A stretch of DNA of 64,000 nt, taken from contig JAKTNV010000775.1 in NCBI GenBank assembly GCA_022747635.1, forward strand, positions 1 to 64,000, read 5' to 3'. The position numbers were made by a program, and so were the translations under genes. A model generated the notes under the pieces. It searched no databases and was not told where the DNA came from. It worked only from the letters and a program-made list of their open reading frames with translations. Below, piece by piece: positions 25,801-38,039 of the stretch. Numbering within the stretch: position 1 is the stretch's first letter; each line of letters opens with the position of its first letter. This stretch comes from Hetaerina americana (Eukaryota; Arthropoda; Insecta; Odonata; Calopterygidae).

Positions 25801-28235
25801 TAAACAAAATAAAACCCAGAATGAATCCTGAAAAACAATAAATGATCATAAAAGATGCTTCAGCCCAGGTGTTAATGTTACTTAAAGAGCCCAAATTTCT
25901 AAAAATATTGCGAAAAACGACAATCTTCTGTTTTAGAGTGAATGTTTTTGGTGTTTAGAAAGCATTTATTTCATTTTTAGAAAATTTAATTTTTCACATT
26001 TTTCCATGAAAAGTGGAAATACCCCCCCCTTTGGGTTCTAGGTGAAAATCTCACTCGACACAAATCAAACAAAAATGTATCCAAGGTGTGTATTGTTGTG
26101 CATTTTCATCAAATAAACAAAATAAAACCCAGAATGTATCCTGAAAGACAATAAATGATCATAAAAGATGCTTCAGCACAGGTGTTAATGTTACTAAAAG
26201 AGCCCAATTTTCTAAAAATATTGCGAAAAACAACAAACTTCTGTTTAAGAGTGAATGTTTGAGGTGTTTAGAAGGCATTTATTTCATTTTTAGAAAATTT
26301 AATTTTTTCATTTTTCCATGAAAAATGCCAATACCCCCCTTTGGGTTCTAGGTGATAATCTCACTCGACACAAATCAATCAAAAATGTTTCCATGGTGTG
26401 TATTGTTGTTCATTTTAATCAAATAAACAAAATAAAACCAAGAATTAGTCCTGAAAGACAAGAAATTAGCATAAATGATGCTTCAGCGCAAGTGTTAATG
26501 TTACTAAAAGAGCCCAAATTTCTAAAAATATTGCGAAAAAACCAATCTTCTGTTTTAGAGTGAATGTTTGAGGTGTTTAGAAGGCATTTATTTCATTTTT
26601 ACAAAATTTAATTTTTCACATTTTTCCATGAAAAGTGCCAATACCCCCCCCTTTGGGTTCTAGGTGAAAATCTCACTCGACTCAAATCAAACAAAAATGT
26701 GTCCATGGTGTGTATTGTTGTTCATTTTCATCAAAAAAACAAAATAAAACCCAGAATTAATCCTGAAAGACAAGAATTGAGCATAAAAGTTGCTTCAGCG
26801 CATGTGTCAATGTTACTAAAAGAAACCAAATTTCTGAAAATATTGCGAAAATCAACAATCTTCTGTTTTAGAGTGAATGTTTGAGGTGTTTAGAAGGCAT
26901 TTATTTCATTTTTAGAAAACTTAATTTTTCACATTTTTCCATGAAAATTGCCAATACCCCCTTTTCACCTAGAACACCTTTGGGTTCTAGGTGAAAATCT
27001 CACTCGACACAAATCAAACAAAAATGTTTCCATGGTGTGTTTTGTTGTTCTTTTTCATCAAATAAACAAAATAAAACCCAGAATGTATCCTGAAAGACAA
27101 GAAATGAGCATTAAAGTAGCTTAAGCGAAAGTGTTAATGTTACAAAAAGAGCCCAAATTTCTAAAAATATTGCGAAAAACAACAATCTTCTGTTTTAGAG
27201 TGAATGTTTGAGGTGTTTAGAAGGCATTTATTTCATTTTTAGAAAATTTAATTTTTCACATTTTTCCATGAAAAGTTCCAATACCCCCCCTTTGGGTCAA
27301 GGTGAAAATCTCACTCTACACAAATCAATCAAAAATGTTTCCATGGTGTGTATTGTTGTTCATTTTCATCAAATAAAAAAAATAAAACCCAGAATAAATC
27401 TTGAAAGACAAGAAATGTGCATAAAAGTTGCTTCAGCGAAGGTGTTAATGTTACTAAAAGAGCCCAAATTTCTAAAAATATTGCGAAAAACAACAATCTT
27501 CTGTTTTAGAGTGAATGTTTGAGGTGTTTAGAAGGCATTTATTTCATTTTTAGAAAATTTAATTTTTCACATTTTTCCATGAAAAGTGCCAATACCCCCC
27601 CCTTTGTGTTCTAGGTGAAAATCTCACTCGACACAAATCAAAATAAAAAGGTAATAAAGGTGTGTATTGTTGTTCATTTTCATCAAATAAACAAAATAAA
27701 ACCCAGAATGTATCCCGAAAGACAATAAATGATCATAAAAGACGCTTCAGCCCAGGTGTTAATGTTACTAAAAGAGCCAAAATTTCTAAAAATATTGCGA
27801 AAAACAACAATCTTCTGTTTTAGAGTGAATGTTTTAGGTGTTTAGAAGGCATTTATTTCATTTTTAGAAAATTTAATTTTTCACATTTTTCCATGAAAAG
27901 TGGCAATACCCCCCCCTTTGGGGTCTAGGTGAAAATCTCACTCGACACAAATCAAACAAAAATGTTTCCATGGTGTGTATGATGTTCATTTTCATCAAAT
28001 AAACAAAATTAAACCCAGAATTAATCCTGAAAGACAAGAAATTAGCATAAATGATGCTTCAGCGCAAGTGTTAATGTTACTAAAAGTGCCCAAATTTCTA
28101 AAAATATTGCGAAAAAAACCACTCTTCTGTTTTAGAGTGAATGTTTGAGGTGTTTAGAAGGCATTTATTTCATTTTTAGAAAATTTAATTTTTCACATTT
28201 TTCCATGAAAAGTGCCTCCCCTTTGGGTTCTAGGT
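22881..28235. repeat. Mosaic of many monomer variants
   Basis: About 17 monomers follow with no simple higher-order period that I can see. Notable members: a TATTATGAAAAAC monomer (near 23719); a TTTTCATGGTGTGAATTG monomer (near 23889) and an ATGCTTCCATGG monomer (near 24200) that recur together near 53.0-53.4 and 57.1-57.4 kb; an A-B pair (GAGCTC at 25264, the last one) preceded by a G-type monomer; an E monomer near 26320; and an F monomer at 26962. This is the 3' edge of the A-G variants. Confidence 0.75.
26962..26997. repeat. Perfect 14-bp inverted repeat (last type F monomer)
   Basis: Same arms and 8-nt spacer as the other F copies. The preceding base context reads AATTGCCAATACC here and not AGTGCCAATGCC, and the rest of the monomer has ATAAAACCC where others have ATTAAACCC. 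So this copy has been separated from the others for longer or was partly converted. Confidence 0.92.
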
Positions 28236-30421
28236 GAAATTCTCACTCGGTACAAATCAAACAAAAATGTATCCAAGGTGTGTATTGTTGATCATGTTCA
28301 TCAAATAAACAAAATAAAACCCAGAATGTATCCTGAAAGACAAGAAATGAGCATAAAAGTAGCTTAAGCGAAAGTGTTAATGTTACAAAAAGAGCCCAAA
28401 TTTCTAAAAATATTGCGAAAAACAACAATCTTCTGTTTTAGAGATGAATGTTTGAGGTGTTTAGAAGTCATTTATTTCATTTTTAGAAAATTTAATTTTT
28501 CACATTTTTCCATGAAAAGTGGCAATAACCCCCCCTTTGGGTTCTAGGTGAAATCTCACTCGACACAAATCAAATAAAAATGTATCCAAGTTGTGTATTG
28601 TTGTTCATTTTCAACAAATAAACAAAATAAAACCCAGAATGAATCCTGAAAGACAATAAATGATCATAAAAAATGCTTCAGCCAAGGTGTTAATGTTACT
28701 AAAAGAGCCCAAATTTCTAAAAATATTGCGAAAAACAACAATCTTCCAATTTAGAGTGAATGTTCGAGGTGTATAGAAGGCATTTATTTCATTTTTAGAA
28801 AGTTTAATTTTTTACATTTTTCCATGAAAAGTGTTAATACCCCCCCTTTGGGTTCTAGGTGAAAATCTCACTCGACACAAATCAAACAAAAATGTTTCCA
28901 TGGTGTGTACTGTTGTTCATTTTCATCAAATAAACAAAATAAAACCCAGAATTAATCTTGAAAGACAAGAAATGAGAATAAAAGATGCTTCAGCGCAAGT
29001 GTTAATGTAACTAAAAGAGCCCAAATTTCTAAAAATATTGCGAAAAACAACAATCTTCTGTTTTAGAGTTTATGTTTGAGGTGTTTAGAAGGCATTTATT
29101 TCATTTTTAGAAAAATTAATTTTTCACATTTTTCCATGAAAAGTTCCAATACCCCCCCTTTGGGTTCTAGGTGAAAATCTCACTCGACGCATATCAATCA
29201 AAAATGTTTCCATGGTGTGTATTGTTGTTCATTTTCATCAAATAAAAAAAATAAAACCCAGAATAAATCTTGAAAGACAAGAAATGTGCATAAAAGTTGC
29301 TTCAGCGAAAGTGTTAATGTTACTAAAAGAGCCCAAATTTCTAAAAATATTGCGAAAAACAACAATCTTCTGTTTTAGAGTTTATGTTTGAGGTGTTTAG
29401 AAGGCATTTATTTCATTTTTAGAAAAATTAATTTTTCACATTTTTCCATGAAAAGTGCCAATACCCCCCCCTTTGGGTTCTAGGTGAAATCTCACTCGAC
29501 ACAAATCAAATAAAAATGTATCCAAGTTGTGTATTGTTGTTCATTTTCAACAAATAAACAAAATAAAACCCAGAATGAATCCTGAAAGACAATAAATGAT
29601 CATAAAAAATGCTTCAGCCAAGGTGTTAATGTTACTAAAAGAGCCCAAATTTCTAAAAATATTGCGAAAAACAACAATCTTCCATTTTAGAGTGAATGTT
29701 CGAGGTGTATAGAAGGCATTTATTTCATTTTTAGAAAGTTTAATTTTTTACATTTTTCCATGAAAAGTGTTAATACCCCCCCTTTGGGTTCTAGGTGAAA
29801 ATCTCACTCGAAACAAATCAAACAAAAATGTTTCCATGGTGTGTACTGTTGTTCATTTTCATCAAATAAACAAAATAAAACCCAGAATTAATCTTGAAAG
29901 ACAAGAAATGAGAATAAAAGATGCTTCAGCGCAAGTGTTAATGTAACTAAAAGAGCCCAAATTTCTAAAAATATTGCGAAAAACAACAATCTTCTGTTTT
30001 AGAGTTTATGTTTGAGGTGTTTAGAAGGCATTTATCTCATTTTTAGAAAAATTAATTTTTCACATTTTTCCATGAAAAGTGCCAATACCCCCCCCTTTGG
30101 GTTCTAGGTGAAATTCTCACTCGATACAAATCAAACAAAAATGTATCCAAGGTGTGTTTTGTTGATCATTTTCATCAAATAAACAAAATAAAACCCAGAA
30201 AGTATCCTGAAAGACAAGAAATGAGCATAAAAGTAGCTTAAGCGAAAGTGTTAATGTTACAAATAGAGCCCATATTTCTAAAAATATTGCGAAAAACAAC
30301 AATCTTCTGTTTTAGAGTGAATGTTTGAGGTGTTTAGAAGGCATTTATTTCATTTTTAGAAAATTTAATTTTTTACATTTTCCATGAAAAGTGGCAATAC
30401 CAAGTGATAATATTGGGTTCT
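28236..30421. repeat. 936-bp tandem trimer within a mosaic block
   Basis: GAAATCTCACTCG with CAAGTTGTG occurs at 28550 and 29486, and GTGTTAATACC at 28831 and 29767. Both pairs are 936 bp apart. Two of the three monomers match closely. The third differs: in the first unit it is a GTTCCAATACC monomer with CGACGCATATC, in the second a GAAATTCTCACTCGATAC monomer. At 20.1-21.3 kb the same series exists without the extra three monomers, so an insertion by unequal exchange is the simplest reading. Confidence 0.8.
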
Positions 30422-31955
30422 AGGTGAAAATCTCACTCAACACAATCAAACAATAATGTATCCAAGGTGTGTGTTGTTGTTCATTTTCTTCAAATAAACA
30501 AAATAAAACGCAGAATTAATCCTGAAAGACAAGAAATTAGCATAAATGATGCTTCAGCGCAAGTGTTAATGTTACTAAAAGAGCCCAAATTTCTAAAAAT
30601 ATTGCGAAAAACAACAATCTTCTGTTTTAGAGTTAATGTTTGTGGTGTTTAGAAGGCATTTATTTCATTTTAGGAAATTTAATTTTTCACATTTTTCCAT
30701 GAAAAGTTCCAATACCCCCCCTTTGGGTTCTAGGTGAAAATCTCACTCGACACAAATCAATCAAAAATGTTTCCATGGTGTGTATTGTTGTTCATTTTCA
30801 TCAAATAAAAAAAATAAAACCCAGAATAAATCTTGAAAGACAAGAAATGTGCATAAAAGTTGCTTCAGCGAAAGTGTTAATGTTACTAAAAGAGCCCAAA
30901 TTTCTAAAAATATTGCGAAAAACAACAATCTTTTGTTTTACAGTGAATGTTTGAGGTGTTTAGAAGGCATTTATTTCATTTTTAGAAAATTTAATTTTTC
31001 ACATTTTTCCATGAAAAGTGCCAATACCCCCCCCTTTGTGTTCTAGGTGAAAATCTCACTCGACACAAATCGAAATAAAAAGGTAATAAAGGTGTGTATT
31101 GTTGTTCATTTTCATCAAATAAACAAAATAAAACCCAGAATGTATCCTGAAAGACAATAAATGATCATAAAAGACGCTTCAGCCCAGGTGTTAATGTTAC
31201 TAAAAGAGCCAAAATTTCTAAAAATATTGCGAAAAAACCAAACTTCTGTTTTAGGGTGAATGTTTGAGGTGTTTAGAAGGCATTTATTTCATTTTTAGAA
31301 AATTTAATTTTTCACATTTTTCCATGAAAAGTGCCTCCCCTTTGGGTTCTAGGTGAAAATCTCACTCGACACAAATCAAACAAAAATGTATCCAAGTTGT
31401 GTATTGTTGTGCATTTTCATCAAATAAACAAAATAAAACCCAGAATGTATCCTGAAAGACAATAAATGATCATAAAAGATGCTTCAGCCCAGGTGTTAAT
31501 GTTACTAAAAGAGCCCAAATTTCTAAAAATATTGCGAAAAACAACAAACTTCTGTTTTAGAGTGAATGTTTGAGGTGTTTAGAAGGCATTTATTTCATTT
31601 TTAGAAAATTTAATTTTTTTCATTTTTCCATGAAAAGCGCCAATACCCCCCCTTTGGGTTCTAGGTGAAAATCTCACTCGACACAAATCAAACAAAAATG
31701 TTTCCATGGTGTGTATTGTTGTTCATTTTAATCAAATAAACAAAATAAAACCCAGAATTAATCCTGAAAGACAAGAAATGAGCATAAAAGATGCTTCAGC
31801 GCAAGTGTTAATGTTACTAAAAGAGCCCAAATTTCTAAAAATATTGCGAAAAACAACAATCTTCTGTTTTAGAGTGAATGTTTGAGGTGTTTAGAAGGCA
31901 TTTATTTCATTTTTAGAAAATTTAATTTTTCACATTTTTCCATGAAAAGTGGCAA
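29486..31955. repeat. Block duplicated at ~9.06 kb offset (second copy)
   Basis: Matches 20428-22880 monomer for monomer, including AAAAAGGTAATAAAGG near 31077, GTGCCTCCCC near 31331 and the rare GCGCCAATACC near 31637. One clear difference is at 30391-30416: this copy has ACCAAGTGATAATATTGGG where the first has a GTGGCAATAACC-type C-tract. The change therefore arose, or was converted in, after the duplication. Confidence 0.82.
30391..30416. repeat. C-tract replaced by short flanking-like sequence
   Basis: After GTGGCAATACC the usual C-run and TTT are missing. Instead the sequence reads AAGTGATAATATTGGG, close to the AAGTGCCAATATTGGG found at 53931, 57991 and 58929. The same monomer also has CACTCAACACAATC and CAATAATG, shared with the copy at 53.9 kb, so the two are related despite being 23.5 kb apart. 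Confidence 0.8.
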
Positions 31956-31968
31956 TACCCCCCCCTTT
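31656..31968 (+). repeat. Reference monomer (313 bp) close to the array consensus
   Basis: I chose this copy to describe the unit because it carries the commonest state at most sites. It starts at GGGTTCTAGG. An NcoI-type CCATGG lies at 31704-31709, the AGCGCAAG block near 31797-31804, the conserved AAAAATATTGCGAAAAAC block near 31837-31854, and the A/T-rich tail (TTTAGAAAATTTAATTTTTC) near 31912-31931. TTTTTCCATGAAAAGTG is near 31935-31951, and the unit closes with a C8 tract at 31958-31965 and TTT. The phase is arbitrary, as for any tandem repeat. About 312 bp is close to two nucleosome spacings of ~156 bp, but I see no convincing half-unit duplication inside the monomer. Confidence 0.9.
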
Positions 31969-33835
31969 GGGTTCTAGGTGAAATTCTCACTCGATACAAA
32001 TCAAACAAAAATGTATCCAAGGTGTGTATTGTTGATCATGTTCATCAAATAAACAAAATAAAACCCAGAATGTATCCTGAAAGACAAGAAATGAGCATAA
32101 AATAGCTTCAGCGAAAGTGTTAATGTTACAAAAAGAGCCCAAATTTCTAAAAATATTATGAAAAACAACAATCTTCTGTTTTAGAGTGAATGTTTAAGGT
32201 GTTTAGAAGGCATTTATTTCATTTTTAGAAAATTTAATTTTTCACATTTTTCCATGAAAAGTGCCAATACCCCCCCTTTGGGTTCTAGGTGAAAATCTCA
32301 CTCGACACAAATCAAACAAAAATGTTTCCATGGTGTGTGTTGTTGTTCATTTTCATCAAATAAACAAAATAAAACGCAGAATTAATCCCGAAAGACAAGA
32401 AATTAGCATAAATGATGCTTCAGCGCAAGTGTTATGGTTACTAAGAGAGCCCAAATTTCTAAAAATATTGCGAAAAACAACAATCTTCTGTTTTAGAGTG
32501 AATGTTTGAGGTGTTTAGAAGGCATTTATTTCATTTTTAGAAAATTTAATTTTTCACATTTTTCCATGAAAAGTGCCAATACCCCCCCCTTTGGGATCTA
32601 GGTGAAAATCTCACTCGACACAAATCTAACAAAAATGTTTCCATGGTGTGTATTGTTGTTCATTTTCATCAAATAAACAAAATAAAACCCAGAATGTATC
32701 CTGAAAGACAATAAATGATCATAAAAGATGCTTCAGCCCAGGTGTTAATGTTACTAAAAGAGCCCAAATTTCTAAAAATATTGCGAAAAACAACAATCTT
32801 CTGTTTTTGAGTGAATGTTTGAGGTGTTTAGAAGGCATTTATTTCATTTTTAGAAAATTTAATTTTTCTCATTTTTCCATGAAAAGGGCCAATACCCCCC
32901 TACACCCCCCCCCTTTGGGTTCTAGGTGAAAATCTCACTCGACACAAATCAATTTAAAATGTTTCCATGGTGAGTATTGTTGTTCATTTTCATCAAATAA
33001 ACAAAATAAAAGCCAGTTTTAATCCTGAAAGACAAGAAATGAGCATAAAAGATGCTTCAGCGCAAGTGTTAATGTTACTAAGAGAGCGAAAATTTCTAAA
33101 AATATTGCGAAAAACAACAATCTTCTGTTTTAGAGTGAATGGTTGAGGTGAATAGAAGGCATTTATTTCATTTTTAGAAAATTTAATTTTTTACATTTTT
33201 CCATGAAAAGTGCCAATACCCCCCTCTTTGGGTTCTAGGTGAAAATCTCACTCGATACAAATCAAACAAAAATGTATCCAAGGTGTGTATTGTTGATCAT
33301 TTTCATCTTATAAACAAAATAAAACCCAGAATGTATCCTGAAAGACAATAAATGATCATAAAAGATGCTTCAGCCCAGGTGTTAATGTTACTAAAAGAGC
33401 CCAAATTTCTAAAAATATTGCGAAAAACAACAATCTTCTGTTTTAGAGTGAATGTTTAAGGTGTTTAGAAGGCATTTATTTCATTTTTAGAAAATATAAT
33501 TTTTCAACTTCTTCCATGAAAAGTGCCAATACCCCCCCTTTGGGTTCTAGGTTAAAATCTCACTTGACTCAAATCAAACAAAAATGTTTCCATGGTGTGT
33601 ATTGTTGATCATTTTCATCAAATAAACAAAATAATTCCCAGAATTAATCCTGAAAGACAAGAAATGAGCATAAAAGTTGCTTCAGCGCAAGTGTTAATGC
33701 TACTAAAAGAGCCCAAATTTCTAAAAATATTGCGAAAAACAACAATCTTCTGTTTTAGAGTGAATGTTTAAGGTGTTTAGAAGGCATTTATTTCATTTTT
33801 TGAAAATTTAATTTTTCACATTTTTCCATGAAAAG
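31956..33835. repeat. Mosaic block with first GGGATCT/GGGCC dimer
   Basis: The block begins in a GAAATTCTCACTCGATAC monomer and includes a TATTATGAAAAAC monomer and a GTGTTGTTGTTC monomer. Then comes the first linked pair of GGGATCTAGG (32593) and AAAAGGGCCAATACC (GGGCC at 32886). The GGGCC monomer has two C-runs split by TACA and a GGTGAGTATTG variant (near 32969) with AGAGAGCG, a combination carried by all later GGGCC copies except that at 35403. Confidence 0.75.
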
Positions 33836-35730
33836 TTCCAATACCCCCCCCTTTGGGTTCTAGGTGAAAATCTCACTCGACACAAATCAAACAAAAATGT
33901 ATCCAAGGTGTGTATTGTTGTTCATTTTTATCAAATAAACAAAATAAAACCCATAATTAATCCTGAAAGACAAGAAAGAAGCATTAAAGATGCTTCAGCA
34001 CAAGTGTTAATGTTACTAAGAGAGCCCAAATTTCTAAAAATATTGCGAAAAACAACAATCTTCTGTTTTAGAGTGAATGTTTGAGGTGTTTAGAAGGCAT
34101 TTATTTCATTTTTAGAAAATTTAATATTTCACATTTTTCCATGAAAAGTGCCAATACCCCCCCCTATGGGTTCTAGGTGAAAATCTCACTCGACACAAAT
34201 CAAACAAAAATGTATCCAAGGTGTGTATTGTTGTTCATTTTCATCAAATAAACAAAATAAAACCCAGAATTAATCCTGAAAGACAAGAAATGAGCATAAA
34301 AGATGCCTCAGCGCAAGTGTAATGTTACTAAAAGAGCCCAAATTTCTGAAAATATTGCGAAAAACAACAATCTTCTTTTTTAGAGTGAATGATTGAGGTG
34401 TTTAGAAGGCATTTATTTCATTTTTAGAAAATTTAATTTTTCACATTTTTCCATGAAAAGTGCTAATACCCCCCCTTTGGGGTCTAGGTGAAAATCTCAC
34501 TCGTCACAAATCTAACAAAAATGTTTCCATGGTATGTATTGTTGTTCATTTTCATCAATTAAACAAAAAAAACCCAGAATTAATCCTGAAAGACAAGAAA
34601 TTAGAATAAATGATGCTTCAGCGCAAGTGTTAATGTTACTAAAAGAGCCCAAATTTCTAAAAATATTGCGAAAAACAACAATCTTCTGTTTTAGAGTTAA
34701 TGTTTGTGGTGTTTAGAAGGCATTTATTTCATTTTTAGAAAATTTAATTTTTCACATTTTTCCATGAAAAGTGCCAATTCCCCCACCCTTTGGGTTCTAG
34801 GTGAAAATCTCACTCGATACAAATCAAACAAAAATGTATCCAAGGTGTGTATTGTTGATCATTTTCATCAAATAAACAAAATAAAACCCAGAATGTATCC
34901 TGAAAGACAAGAAATGAGCATAAAAGTAGCTTCAGCGAAAGTGTTAATGTTACAAAAGAGCCCAAATTTCTAAAAATATTGCGAAAAACAACAATCTTCT
35001 GTTTTAGAGTGAATGTTTGAGGTGTTTAGAAGGAATTTTCTAAAAATTTCATTTTTAGAAAATTTAATTTTTCACATTTTTCATGAAAAGTGCCAATACC
35101 CCCCCCTTTGGGATCTAGGTGAAAATCTCACTCGACACAAATCTAACAAAAATGTTTCCATGGTGTGTATTGTTGTTCATTTTCATCAAATAAACAAAAT
35201 AAAACCCAGAATGTATCCTGAAAGACAATAAATGATCATAAAAGATTCTTCAGCCCAGGTGTTAATGTTACTAAAAGAGCCCAAATTTCTAAAAATATTG
35301 CGAAAAACAACAATCTTCTGTTTTAGAGTGAATATTTGAGGTGTTTAGAAGGCATTTATTTCATTTTTAGAAAATTTAATTTTTCTCATTTTTCCATGAA
35401 AAGGGCCAATACCCCCCTACACCCCTCCCTTTGGGTTCTAGGTGAAAATCTCACTCGACACAAATCAAACAAAAATGTTTCCATGGTGTGTACTGTTGTT
35501 CATTTTCATCAAATAAACAAAATAAAACCCAGAATTAATCTTGAAAGACAAGAAATGAGAATAAAAGATGCTTCAGCGCAAGTGTTAATGTAACTAAAAG
35601 AGCCCAAATTTCTAAAAATATTGCGAAAAACAACAATCTTCTGTTTTAGAGTTTATGTTTGAGGTGTTTAGAAGGCATTTATTTCATTTTTAGAAAAATT
35701 AATTTTTCACATTTTTCCATGAAAAGTTCC
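33836..35730. repeat. 6-monomer block duplicated at ~6.28 kb offset (first copy)
   Basis: The order is TATCCAAGG with CATAATTAATCC and AAGAAAGAAGC, then CTATGGG (34164), GTGCTAATACC with GGGGTCTAGG, a CCCCACCC monomer, GGGATCT (35110) and GGGCC (35403). The same series recurs from ~40.12 kb (CTATGGG at 40451, GGGATCT at 41391). The offset of 6,281-6,287 bp is twenty monomers. The match breaks inside the GGGCC monomer: here it continues with ACTGTTGTTC and ATCTTGAAAG, there with GAGTATTG. Confidence 0.82.
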
Positions 35731-38039
35731 AATACCCCCCCTTTGGGTTCTAGGTGAAAATCTCACTCGTCACAAATCAAACAAAAATGTTCCATGGTGT
35801 GTTTTGTTGTTCATTTTCATCAAATAAACTAAAAAAACCCAGAATTAATCCTGAAAGACAAGAAATTAGCATAAATGATGCTTCAGCGCAAGTGTTTATG
35901 TTACTAAAAGAGCCTAAATTTCTAAAAATATTGCGAAAAACAACAATCTTCTGTTTTAGAGTTAATGTTTGTGGTGTTTAGAAGGCATTTATTTCATTTT
36001 TAGAAAATTTTATTTTTCACTTTTTTCCATGAAAAGTGGCAATACCCCCCCCTTTTGGTTCTAGGTGAAAATCTCACTTGACACAAATCAAACAAAACTG
36101 TTTCCCTGGTGTGTTTAGTTGTTCATTTTCATCATAAAAACAAAATAAAAGCCAGTTTTAATCCCGAAAGACAAGAAATGAGCATAAAAGATGCTTCAGC
36201 GCAAGTGTTAATGTTACTAAGAGAGCCCAAATTTCTAAAAATATTGCGAAAACCACAATCTTCTGTTTTAGAGTGAATGTTTGAGGTGTTTAGAAGGCAT
36301 TTATTTCATTTTTAGAAAATTTAATTTTTCACATTTTTCCATGAAAAGTGCCAATAACCCCCCCTTTGGGTTCAAGGTGAAAATCTCACTTGAGACAAAT
36401 CATACAAAAATGTTTCCATGGTGTGTATTGTTGTTCATTTTCATCAAATAAACAAAATAAAACCCAGAATTAATCCTGAAAGACAAGAAATGAGCATAAA
36501 AGTTCCTTCAGTGCAAGTGTTAATGTTACTAAAAGAGCCCAAATTTCTAAAAATATTGCAAAAAACAACAATCTTCTGTTTTAGAGTGAATGTTTGTGGT
36601 GTTTAGAAGGCATTTATTTCATTTTTAGAAAATTTAATTTTTTACATTTTTCCATGAAAAGTGCCAATACCCCCCCCCTTTGGGTTCTGAGTGAAAATCT
36701 CACTCGACACAAATCAAATAAAAATGTATCCAAGGTGTGTATTGTTGTTCATTTTCAACAAATAAACAAAATAAAACCCAGAATGAATCCTGAAAGACAA
36801 TAAATGATCATAAAAGATGCTTCAGCCAAGGTGTTAATGTTACTAAAAGAGCCCAAATTTCTAAAAATATTGCAAAAAACAACAATCTTCCGTTTTAGAG
36901 TGAATGTTTAAGGTGTTTAGAAGGCATTTATTTCATTTTTAGAAAATTTAATTTTTCACATTTTTCCATGAAAAGTGCCAATACCCCCCTCTTTGGGTTC
37001 TAGGTGAAAATCTCACTCGACACAAATCAAACAAAAATGTATCCAAGGTGTGTATTGTTGTTCATTTTCATCAAATAAACAAAATAAAACCCAGAATGAA
37101 TCCTGAAAGACAATAAATGATCATAAAAGATGCTTCAGCCCAGATGTTAATGTTACTAAAAGAGCCCAAATTTCTAACAATATTGCGAAAAACAACAATG
37201 TTCTGTTTTAGAGTGAATGTTTGAGGTGTTTAGAAGGCATTTATTTCATTTTTAAAAAATTTAATTTTTTACATTTTTCCATGAAAAGTGCAAATACCCC
37301 CCCTTTGGGTTCTAGGTGAAAATCTCACTCGACACAAATCAAACAAAAATGTATCCAAGGTGTGTATTGTTGTTCATTTTCATCAAATAAACAAAATAAA
37401 ACCCAGAATGAATCCTGAAAGACAATAAATGATCATAAAAGATGCTTCAGCCCAGATGTTAATGTTACTAAAAGAGCCAAAATTTCTAAAAATATTGCAA
37501 AAACCAACAATCTTCTGTTTTAGAGTGAATGTTTGAGGTGTTTAGAAGGCATTTATTTCATTTTTAGAAAATTTAATTTTTCACATTTTTCCATGAAAAG
37601 TGGCAATACCCCCCCCTTTGGGGTCTAGGTGAAAATCTCACTCGACACAAATCAAACAAAAATGTTTCCATGGTGTGTATTGTTGTTCATTTTCATCAAA
37701 TAAACAAAATAAAACCCAGAATTAATCCTGAAAGACAAGAAATTAGCATAAATGATGCTTCAGCGCAAGTGTTAATGTTACTAAAAGAGCCCAAATTTCT
37801 AAAAATATTGCGAAAAACAACAATCTTAAGTTTTAGAGTGAATGTTTGAGGTGTTTAGAAGGCATTTATTTCATTTTTAGAAAATTTAATTTTTCACATT
37901 TTTCCATAAAAAGTGCCAATACCCCCCCTTTGGGTTCTAGGTGAAAATCTCACTCGACACAAATCAAACAAAAATGTTTCCATGGTGTGTATTGTTGTTC
38001 ATTTTCATCAAATAAACAAAATAAAACCCAGAATGTATC
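35731..38039. repeat. Mixed monomers, no clear higher-order period
   Basis: About seven ordinary monomers. They include a CTGTTTCCCTGG variant (near 36108), a GGGTTCTGAGTG variant near 36684, two adjacent monomers sharing AGCCCAGATG (near 37136 and 37449, ~312 bp apart, probably a single-monomer tandem duplication), and a GGGGTCT monomer near 37619. Nothing other than the satellite is present. Confidence 0.75.

Noticed and set aside
31656..31968. tRNA-derived (SINE) origin from GGGTTCTAGGTG resembling the start of a Pol III B box
   Set aside because: Only GGTTC matches; the rest of the B box and an A box at proper spacing are missing, and there is no cloverleaf.
31656..31968. Intramolecular G-quadruplex on the minus strand of each monomer
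   Set aside because: Each monomer has one G-run on that strand, and the next is ~312 bp away. Only the split tracts of the GGGCC monomers come closer, and they still offer too few clear separate runs to claim one.
31656..31968. Monomer built from two ~156 bp half-repeats
   Set aside because: TTCATTTTCATC and TTCATTTTTAGA look alike, but they are about 190 bp apart and the flanks do not align, so no internal dimer is supported.
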